This document shows, in pieces, positions 57,021 through 64,000 of a stretch of 64,000 nucleotides of DNA. The notes beneath the pieces are model-generated. The model ran no database searches, was not told the DNA's origin, and saw only the letters and a list, made by a program, of their open reading frames with translations. Each line of letters starts with the position of its first letter. The first letter of the stretch is position 1. The translations under genes were made by a program, and so were the position numbers. Location: contig OX463779.1 of NCBI GenBank assembly GCA_949825025.1, forward strand, positions 42,974,249 through 43,038,248, given 5' to 3'. The stretch is from Siphlonurus alternatus (taxonomy: Eukaryota; Arthropoda; Insecta; Ephemeroptera; Siphlonuridae).

Positions 57021-59164
57021 ATTCTATGATAAACAACATTAGGCCAAGTCCACACAAAGTCTATAGACTTCAGTATGTGGACACTATATAGATTTGGGTT
57101 CTGTTAAAGAACAAATTTATAATACTTTCTTTTTTATAAACTCGGTGTATTGAATTTTGTTTTATATGGTCTTGGATTTTGTTATTACGACTGTGGATGC
57201 ATGGTGCCAGAAAGAGGGTGGCAGAGTGAAGTGCTTGAGTAAAACAATTTCTACTGTAAGTACATAACATTTTGCGAATGAAAAACTGAAAGTATACGAA
57301 CTTGATGTAAAATATTTATAAAGTAACCAGAGGGTATGTTTGCCAAGTCGTCAAAAAAAGTACGACAACTTTTTATAACTTTTTAATAGAAGTTTTTCTC
57401 TTTTAACTCAATTCGAATAAATAATTACATTTTTATGAATTGACGTAGTGAAAATTATTTTAACTTTAAGTTAAATAAAGAACGATTCATATACACCAGT
57501 ATGCTGTTTTGAACAATTTGAATCATTAAGATACTATTTTTTAATTAATATATATTATATAAGATGTTCATGATTTTCATATTTTTTTATATGCAACTCC
57601 CAATGCACTATTTTTTAATACGATAAGCTCTAAGCTGAGATCCATGCATGCAAGTTATAAGTATAATGTAAAACAGCTTATATTAAAATTGTATAGTGAA
57701 AATTAAAGCATTAAGTAAGCAGCTTTATTACATAAGCACACACTAGTAAGTGTAGACAGTGTATGATTTACTTCAAAGGCCCATTCTAATGTAAATAATA
57801 TAATTATATAATAATTCTTTTGTAATAATTTTTTTATTGTTGTGGGTTTTGAAAGAATATAATACAAATACCACCTCTGCAGTCAATAGAATTACTTTGG
57901 CCATGAGCAGACGACGAATTGTACATTGTGACACGCGAGTAAGCTTAACACTGAAAAAAAAATCTTTTGTAGTGGATGCAGAAAAAATTACATCAGAATA
58001 ATTTCTTTTTGTAATTTTTTTGGCTAGGAATAAAAAATAAGAAACACAAAATTTTATCTTTCTTCAATAAAATACAGGTTATGACATAATATTTTTAGAA
58101 CACATTTTTAACACTATTTTCCTTGATATAGCTTCTTGAAACGTTTTTGTTCTACCTGTAAAAGAAAATGCATATTTGGTTATAGAGGACTTCGAGATAT
58201 GTGTTATATTTTTTAATTTTTTTTCCCTAACATACTCGTAAAATCGTGCAGCAAAACGCCGTGATATCATACGCTCATACATGTCGTTGTTTAATACGGA
58301 TTCAACCTTATAAGAATAACATTATCCGTCGTCAACATATCCGCTTAAACATTATCATTTGAATGTAGTAATTGTGATGCAAATAACAATTTTTTTTAAA
58401 ATAATTATATATACAATCTTCTATCCAAATAAACAATAAAAAATCATTTTTTCCATTGCAACATAACAATAAATCTGATGTAAAAAAATACTTATGTTAG
58501 TAGTAATTTCTTTGCGTGTACATTGATTTGTTTGAAGTCATGACGAGAGCATGAATTATTTATCTTTTAGCTCGCGGCTCGTGGGAGGTGTGAGGCATGA
58601 TATTATGTTTTATGCACCGCTCTAGGCGTCTAAGTGGAGATACCGACTCTCATATATTTGTGCAACGTTGAGAAACGCTTTTTCAATCGCAGGCAATAAA
58701 TTATAATTTATTTCTACATTTTCTAAACCTACATGATAATCAATTAACATGATTTATAATAGCTTTAACAAATTAATGTAAAAAATCTTAATTTTGTAAT
58801 AATTATATAGACATATTTATATATCAATGTAACCATAAAAGGAATTTGAATGTTTAAAATTAATGAAAATTATGTGTTAGTTTATTATGGGTTTTAAGAT
58901 ATTTGTATATATGTTTAAAATAAAAATATTTCTTAAAAGGTTTTGACTTTTATATAAATATTTCAAAATATTATTAACATATTTTAAAAATAAAAATTAA
59001 TGTATTCTTGAGATATAAATAATTAAAACCCTGCATTCATTTCAACTTTCAACACTAAAATTACAACAAGGGGCAATTAAAATGTTTTCTTTGCTTTTGT
59101 GGGCATTTAAAATTATAAAAACGTGGAGAAGTTATAATGTTAAATAAATATGTATGATATAGAG
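57021..59164. other. A+T-rich DNA, no gene recognised
   Basis: A fragment near 58245 (TCGTGCAGCAAAACGCCGTG) resembles one near 36300. No exon recognised. Confidence 0.4.
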
Positions 59165-59440
59165 TTGAGTGCTCTTCTTATACCTCTTTTAAAATTGCAA
59201 ATCTGTAATTCTTGGAGTTGATTCAGTGCTATCAAATCAGACAAACGTAACGTTCAGGTCATCTTTAATTGCACACCTCTGACACCACAAATTTAACCCA
59301 CGATCTCTTTATGGGCGTTCACATGCAGTCTATAGAGGCGTGGTGAACTGAAAAATTGAAAATTTGCATATCTTAGTCTCTAGGAGTTGCAGATCTATAA
59401 CAAATCATGGATAACGTTTAGTATCTCCCGAGGTGTACAT
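59165..59440. repeat. Dispersed repeat family H, copy 4
   Basis: Blocks GAGTGCTCTTCTTATACC, AATTGCAAATCTGTAATTC, AGACAAACGTAACGTTC, AGTCTATAGAGGCGTGG and TCCCGAGGTGTACATTTTG. Two partly overlapping units appear joined. Confidence 0.65.
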
Positions 59441-59497
59441 TTTGTACGAACAGCAACGCCATCTATTTGTTGAAGAAATTTTTAGGTGTGACGATTA

Positions 59498-59690
59498 TAC
59501 ACCTCCAATCTGAGCAGCACGAACGTTACCACTTTTCTGCTTATAGACGTTGTCAAGCAATCTATGGAGGTGTCGTGAAATTAAAATTTTTAGAGTGCCC
59601 TCTCTCGAAATAGCAAATCTGCGTAATTATCTTTGCCTCTTGGAGCCGCATTTCAGCAAATTATTTATATTTTTTGAGATGTACGCTCGA
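59498..59690. repeat. Dispersed repeat family H, copy 5
   Basis: ACACCTCCAATCTGAGCAGC, ACGAACGTTACC, AGACGTTGTCAAGC, AATCTATGGAGGTGTCG, AATAGCAAATCTGCG. Its right end runs straight into family A copy 5. Confidence 0.65.
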
Positions 59691-59805
59691 CACCTCGAAA
59701 AATTTCCATTTGCAGCCTTGTTAATCACTATTTCCCATTAAGATATCTCAGAGTATGGCGATTAACAAGGCTGCAAATGGGAAATTTTTTAAGGCAACAC
59801 ATACA
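59681..59805. mobile_element. MITE family A, copy 5
   Basis: GTACGCTCGACACCTCG, AAATTTCCATTTGCAGCC and TTGTTAATCACTA with mirror TATGGCGATTAACAAGG and CTGCAAATGGGAAATTT. Confidence 0.85.
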
Positions 59806-59840
59806 CTGTGTGCTATATTTTTGTGCAATAACAACTTTTT

Positions 59841-60025
59841 GTATTGCTTGCATTGTAGAATCATGTGGGATAAGGCCGAGAGTGGTGTAAGTGATCTCCG
59901 GGGATTCTCTCAAGATACGAGCGATGCTAAAGCTGCAGAGCACGCTCGCTGGGGCTTCCAACAAAAACAGCAAAACTATGGCCTAGAACTCGGCAGGAGA
60001 TTCGGTCGCCGCCGCTCAATAGACT
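59841..60025 (+). other. G+C-rich coding-like stretch of unknown origin
   Basis: Within the open frame 59755-60057, the part after the MITE reads MWDKAESGVSDLRGFSQ then polar residues with GFQQKQQNYGLELGRR and an Arg-rich end. The G+C rise is real, but the frame begins inside a MITE and ends in the 5S-like array, with no splice sites I trust. I recognise no domain. It may be leftover source sequence of the array. Confidence 0.3.
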
Positions 60026-60830
60026 TTTGGCAGAGACGAATCGCAGCAAGGAAATAATCTGCCTTTAAAGAAAATGGTCTCAACAAACATAACATCAATA
60101 TACCGCAATGCGTTGACCGTCACATCATCATAGTTAAGCTACTATAAAGTGTGGTCAGTATTGGGATAGGTGAGCGCAAAATAGTGAACTTTTGATAGAG
60201 ATTGAATCTTAAGCCGGTATTACACGATACAATTTTTCTGATTATTGTATACAATTTTTCCTTACAAGAAAATTTAATCTCCATTTGTTTGTACTGAGAG
60301 GAAATTGTCTTGCAAGAAAAAATTGTATACAATAATCAGAAAAATTGTATCGTGTAATATAGGCTTTAGACAGGAAATAATCTGCCCCTGCAAAAAATCT
60401 GTCGCAACAAAACGAAACATAACATCAATATTCAATATACCGCAGTGCTTAGCTTTAAATCATCAAAGTGAAGCTACTAAACGTGATAAGTATTGGGATA
60501 GGTGAGCACTAAATAACGTACTTTTGGTAGAGCTGAATCATAGACAGGAAATAATCTAACGCTGCAAGAAAAAGGTCGTAAAGAACACGACATCAAAATA
60601 ACAAACTTTATGTCATCAAAGTCAAGCTTCTAAAATGTTATCAACTTTAGGTTAGACGACCGCAAAATAGCATATACTTGTGGCAGAGATGGCTTGCAGG
60701 AAATAATCTGCTCCTGCAAGAAAATGATTGCAACAAAACGAAACATATCATGCATTGACCGCTTTAAATCATTAAAGTCAAGCTACTTTATATGTTCAAT
60801 ATTAGGATCAGTCGCAATGGACCATGATAA
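60026..60830 (+). repeat. Tandem array of four 5S-rRNA-like units
   Basis: Units of about 155-170 bp start near 60026, 60189, 60521 and 60677 at CTTTTGGCAGAG variants. Each then has AGGAAATAATCTGCCCCTGC, GTCGCAACAAAACGAAAC, GCGTTGACCG, ATCATCAAAGTCAAGCTAC and, in the better copies, GGTCAGTATTGGGATAGGTG. The last two match the internal control region of 5S rRNA. The units are too diverged and the ends wrong for 5S genes. More likely a tandemised 5S-derived SINE. Unit 2 is split by a family B MITE. Confidence 0.72.
60208..60368. mobile_element. MITE family B, copy 4, inserted in the 5S-like array
   Basis: TTAAGCCGGTATTACACG at the left and the complement of TAAAGCCTATATTACACG at the right; long arms around TGTATACAATTTTTCC. 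Flanked by TTA on both sides, consistent with a 3-bp duplication. Confidence 0.92.
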
Positions 60831-61993
60831 TAATTATTAGAATACAAAGCTACGAGTTATTTATTGCATATATATATATTATTCATATTTTTTAACCCCT
60901 TATCACATTAAAAATTGTTCTGCAAAAAAAAAAAATTAAAAAAAAACTGTGACGTCATTGTAGCCATGCAAATATTTGACATGCAGACATATGCAGATGT
61001 GTTTTGCTATATTGTTTCTTTCATGTAGATTTTAATGACGTTGGGGAGTTAAAAAAAATATGAAATAAATTTTACATGATCCATTCGAGGTCTTCTATTT
61101 AGGTTTGCAATAATATAAAAATGTCTTAAAGGTTGAGATTTTTCTATGCTTATATATGTAACTTAAAAAATATGAAAGTTCGAATTAGGTTTCCTGCGTT
61201 CCTCAGTTACAGAAAGTGACCAAGTCCTCTGTATATAGTATTGTGTTAGTATACCTGCCAACTGCTGATGTTATATTATGTAACATGAGGAAAATATAAT
61301 AAATAAATAAAATAAAAAGTCCTCATCATTTTATCGATATCTAAATTCTAACCTAGTTAAAATGCATTGGTATTTTTTTTTTTTTACATTGCAATGTATT
61401 ATATTTTATACTAAACTACTATGATAATACTTGAACCAATGATCCATGCAATTATTTTTTATTTCAAACTACATCAGATATATATGCATACTTACGGTCG
61501 AGTGAATTTCAGTTTTATCATGCGGAATGATGATGATTTTTTTTTTTTACATTTCACAATGTAACATTTTATTTTATCAACTTTTTTTTTGTTATATTTT
61601 AGATATAAAGCAATTTTGTCACACGTGAAATTGAACCGACTTGTCTGTTTTGTAAAAACCTCTCAGATAAAATCTATAATAGCAACGCCAGAATATCTTT
61701 ACTTTAACTCAATTGCTTTGTTTTAAAATTCAAAGTATCGTGTGGAAAATTGTAAAATATTCCGATCATGTTTACGTAATTTATCTTTCTATTCTTTACA
61801 TAGTCTGCAAATCTCACTAATGAATTTGTCATTGCGGATATTTTATTATTTATAGTTTATACCCAAGAAGTTTAAATTTAATTTTATGATTTACATCAGT
61901 TACTTCCGAGTCAAAGGAAGTTTCTGTCAGACGCAATCAAATGAAATAAATTTAAATTAATATTTCGAAAAAGTTCAAATTTTTTTGACCCTA
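60831..61993. other. A+T-rich DNA with family N fragment
   Basis: GTGACGTCATTGTAGCC then ATGCAAATATTTGACATGC at 60949-60985 repeats the sequence near 2790. No exon. Confidence 0.45.
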
Positions 61994-62173
61994 TGGGGGA
62001 TATTCACAAAGCACTTTAACCCCCACTTTAGCCCCAATTTTTAACCCTGGTGCTAAACATGGTGCTAAACTATGAGCTTATCATGGTTAGCCCCTGGTTT
62101 AGTACCATGTTTAGCACCAGGGTTAAAAATCGGGGCTAAAGTGGGGGTTAAAGGGCTTTGTGAATGTCCCCCA
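61994..62173. mobile_element. MITE family C, copy 2
   Basis: Same 180-bp palindrome as copy 1: GGGGGATATTCACAAAG, CACTTTAACCCC, AACCCTGGTGCTAAAC and mirrored half ending TTTGTGAATGTCCCCC. Only a few differences from copy 1. Confidence 0.93.
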
Positions 62174-62201
62174 TTATACTTTAATATTTTAGGTCCAATT
62201 T

Positions 62202-62203
<2 letters not shown>

Positions 62204-62233
<30 letters not shown>
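62204..62233. repeat. Poly(A) tract
   Basis: About 30 consecutive A. Confidence 0.93.
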
Positions 62234-62236
<3 letters not shown>

Positions 62237-63131
62237 GATTTAGATGTGATTTAGAGACTTCATGTGTGAATGATGCCCTTTAGTTAATAATACAGAATAA
62301 TAACAATGAATAATATATATATAATTAATTAATTATATATGACTTTCAATGATGGTTAGAAGAAAAAGCTATACTTTAACTACTACCAATGTAATTGGAG
62401 TCGTGGGGAGCGATCTCCTATCTTGCAATGTTATTTCACGGAGTGTTTGAGGAGCAATGTTTAGTAGTAAAAATACACCCCTCGTGGTCCTTATTACTAG
62501 TGATCATCCCCATCCCCCACCCCCTGGACCCTCGTGTATTTCTGGTATTAGTAAAGTTAATTTACACTAACGATGTATGTGCTTGATTCATGAATAGAAA
62601 TGTACACTTTTATTGACATAAAATTCCCACCGGATGTAAGCTTCATTTTTAGTTTTACCGCAAATATTTTAATTTTGAAATTTTGCAACATAAAAAATTA
62701 AACTTTTATTAAAAGTTAGAAGTGAATATAAATATATAAAAGACGGTTCAAAGCACTTCCTGGTGGAGTCTCTTGCTCAAGTGACTGTATAACATATAGA
62801 GTTAAGGGCAGCTGAAATGTGACGACAGTAAAACACAGCGTGTCACGGAGAGACAAATTTCCCCTGGGGATAAAAAATTAGGCAGTGACGTCACATGAAC
62901 AGATGAAAATTTACTCGTAATTTAATTTGTACATGATATCGTACTAAGTTTAACTCTGTAGAGTATACAATACATGATAGCGTACAATACTAAACTTAAC
63001 TCTAGGGAGTGTGTGTATATTATGTGTAGTAACAAGCAACAAACGTGAAATGTAATGCAAGATTTACTTGGTACTTTATAGTATATATATATATAACAGC
63101 TATGCTATGTATTATATTAAAATGAACGCTA
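62234..63131. other. A+T-rich DNA, no gene recognised
   Basis: One near-CRE AGTGACGTCACATG at about 62884. The frame at 62395-62586 has no recognisable motif. Confidence 0.4.
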
Positions 63132-63430
63132 CACTGTAAAAAAGCTATACCTATTGTAGGTATCAAATAACAAAGATTTGCAGCCTAAAATAGGGGTGCT
63201 TTACCCATTTCAGGTTTAAATGGACCTATTTTCATTAATTTACCTAAATATGTAATATGATATTACATATTTAGGTATGCAATAACGTGAAACGGGTATT
63301 TAGTTGCCTAAATTGGAAACAAAACTACCTGAAACTTAGATGTACCCAATAAGGGTTACTTAATTACCTAAATTTTAGCCTACCTACATTCTATATGTGC
63401 CCAGAATAGGTCTTTATATTAGCCTGATTT
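63132..63430. repeat. Nested palindrome region beginning CACTGTAAAAA
   Basis: 63241-63277 is a near-perfect palindrome (TACCTAAATATGTAATAT and its complement). Around it, weaker arms pair ACCCATTTCAGGT with ACCTGAAACTTAGATG-type sequence, and TACCTA/TAGGTA words recur. The start CACTGTAAAAA parallels the end of the 39.2-kb element, but no matching right terminus was found. Confidence 0.55.
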
Positions 63431-63551
63431 TTTGTCCGTTAAAATTTTAAATAAAAGACCATAAAAAAAGACTAGGCCAATCAAATTTTTATGGCGAGAG
63501 ATGACTCCCACCACATGACATCATCATGACGTGTTAGCGTCGGTCTGCAGC

Positions 63552-63609
63552 TGGAGTGCAGTTTGATACAGAAACATCCTCATTTACTGGATAATTTCGT
63601 CAAACCAAG
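63552..63609 (+). other. Possible non-coding or alternative first exon
   Basis: Ends in CCAAG|GTAAGA, a perfect donor. With the acceptor CTCTGTAG at 63708 it would define a compact 99-bp intron (63610-63708). The left edge is arbitrary (after CTGCAG). In the frame needed downstream it has a stop at 63564-63566 and no ATG, so if used it would be untranslated or a start in another frame would be required. Confidence 0.3.
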
Positions 63610-63708
63610 GTAAGATTAAGGAAATATAAAGACATAATTATAATCATGAAGTTATAGTGTACACGTTGATATGAAAATTTCTAACACTTGTGTGCAATTG
63701 CTCTGTAG

Positions 63709-63878
63709 AAATCGAATGCATCATAGAGGCCGGCACGAATGCAAAGAGGGAGTTTGAAGCTTGCCGTGTGGCCCGAGCTGTGAGCTACTGCGATCTGCCG
63801 AGTCGCCCGCCCGTCTACATTGTCCACATTACCACCCACCCACAGCCCATAATGATGCTCTGCTACCATATACCATAG
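63709..63878 (+). CDS. Candidate downstream coding exon
   Basis: Preceded by a pyrimidine-containing tract and acceptor TGCTCTGTAG. Only the phase-1 frame is open; the other two close within 16 codons. Joined to the first exon's last base it gives EIECIIEAGTNAKREFEACR, then VARAVSYCDLPSRPPVYIVH and ITTHPQPIMMLCYHIP, then TAG at 63876-63878. That stop is immediately followed by a donor-like GTATAG. An alternative donor GCT|GTGAGC at 63780 would end the exon earlier. G+C and third-position G+C match the first exon. The pattern VARxxSYC...PPVYIV...LCYH recalls strands of PTB/PID domains; not proven. The gene continues or ends beyond what can be decided here. Confidence 0.4.
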
Positions 63879-64000
63879 GTATAGTAATTAAGAAGAGAAC
63901 ATTTACTGCGACATTTTATATGTAGAAGTTTTGCTGGATAAGAAATAAGAATCTCTCGTTCTCTTGTCTTAAAACACAAAACATTATGATTTTTTTTATT

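Larger units (their letters stand above)
25233..63708 (+). other. Putative intron 1, at least to the window edge region
   Basis: Begins with GTAAGACG. The next acceptor giving an open phase-1 frame that I can see is CTCTGTAG ending at 63708. The intervening 38.5 kb has no other convincing exon by eye, though small exons could be missed. If the two islands belong to different genes, this interval is part intron and part intergenic. Confidence 0.35.

Noticed and set aside
60026..60830. Functional 5S rRNA genes
   Set aside because: Only parts of the control region match, units are diverged from each other, and canonical 5S ends and a T-run terminator are absent.
63681..63869. Minus-strand open frame opposite the candidate downstream exon
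   Set aside because: The plus strand has a matching acceptor and a phase that fits the upstream exon; the minus frame has neither and appears to be a shadow.
1..64000. CRISPR arrays, operons, endogenous viral genes or an intact transposase
   Set aside because: I looked for regularly spaced repeats with unique spacers, compact gene runs and long conserved frames and saw none; the repeats here are microsatellites, palindromes and SINE-type elements.

Overview
This window is A+T-rich DNA (by eye about two thirds A+T) from a eukaryotic, almost certainly invertebrate animal genome. Evidence: one clear coding exon ending in a consensus GT splice donor, very low gene density, long (AT)n and (CT)n microsatellites, a 5'-truncated LINE, composite SINEs with tRNA-like and 5S-rRNA-like heads, and at least a dozen families of short inverted-repeat elements (MITEs). 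This mix would suit a lophotrochozoan such as a mollusc, but nothing here fixes the species. No bacterial operon, CRISPR array or intact transposase gene is visible.

Gene content. The only confident coding sequence is a first exon on the + strand (25016-25232): 72 codons, strong Kozak context, in-frame upstream stop, two tiny uORFs, and a GTAAGA donor in phase 1. A G+C-rich patch about 600 bases upstream (24285-24430) is the likely promoter/5' leader. A second coding-like island lies at 63709-63878. It has a good acceptor, and its only open frame is the phase-1 frame the first exon needs, so the two could be exons of one gene with an intron of about 38.5 kb. A perfect donor at 63610 ends a possible alternative non-coding exon just upstream. 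The protein is not identified. The joined reading has a strand pattern loosely like a PTB/PID domain, which is a hypothesis only.

Repeat landscape, left to right. 1-12.5 kb: MITE families A, E, D, G, B, O and C, with one family-G element nested in another (6992-7430) and three perfect TGACGTCA sites in a local duplication (12.5 kb). 13.7-15.8 kb: a 2.1-kb foldback element bounded by TTAA, almost wholly palindromic, carrying tRNA-like sequences in both arms and in its loop, with a small MITE nested in the left arm only. 16-24 kb: (AT)n tracts, SINEs, and a LINE tail with an (AATC)n end. 25-26.3 kb: the exon followed by decaying tandem copies of its own exon-intron boundary. 27-41 kb: MITEs A, K, L, M, O, a 380-bp punctuated (CT)n tract, 5S-headed SINEs, and an 840-bp element full of GGGTC/GACCC. 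41.7-49.3 kb: several D-type elements in tandem, a C element containing a D-type palindrome, and a CpG-rich patch at 43 kb. 52-62.2 kb: an 840-bp element with GACTATTTT repeats, family H and A copies, a tandem array of 5S-like units interrupted by a family-B MITE, and another C element. 63-64 kb: a nested palindrome, then the putative downstream exon.

Overall, most of the window reads as intron and intergenic DNA shaped by non-autonomous transposons. Family names A-P are local labels used here, not database names.
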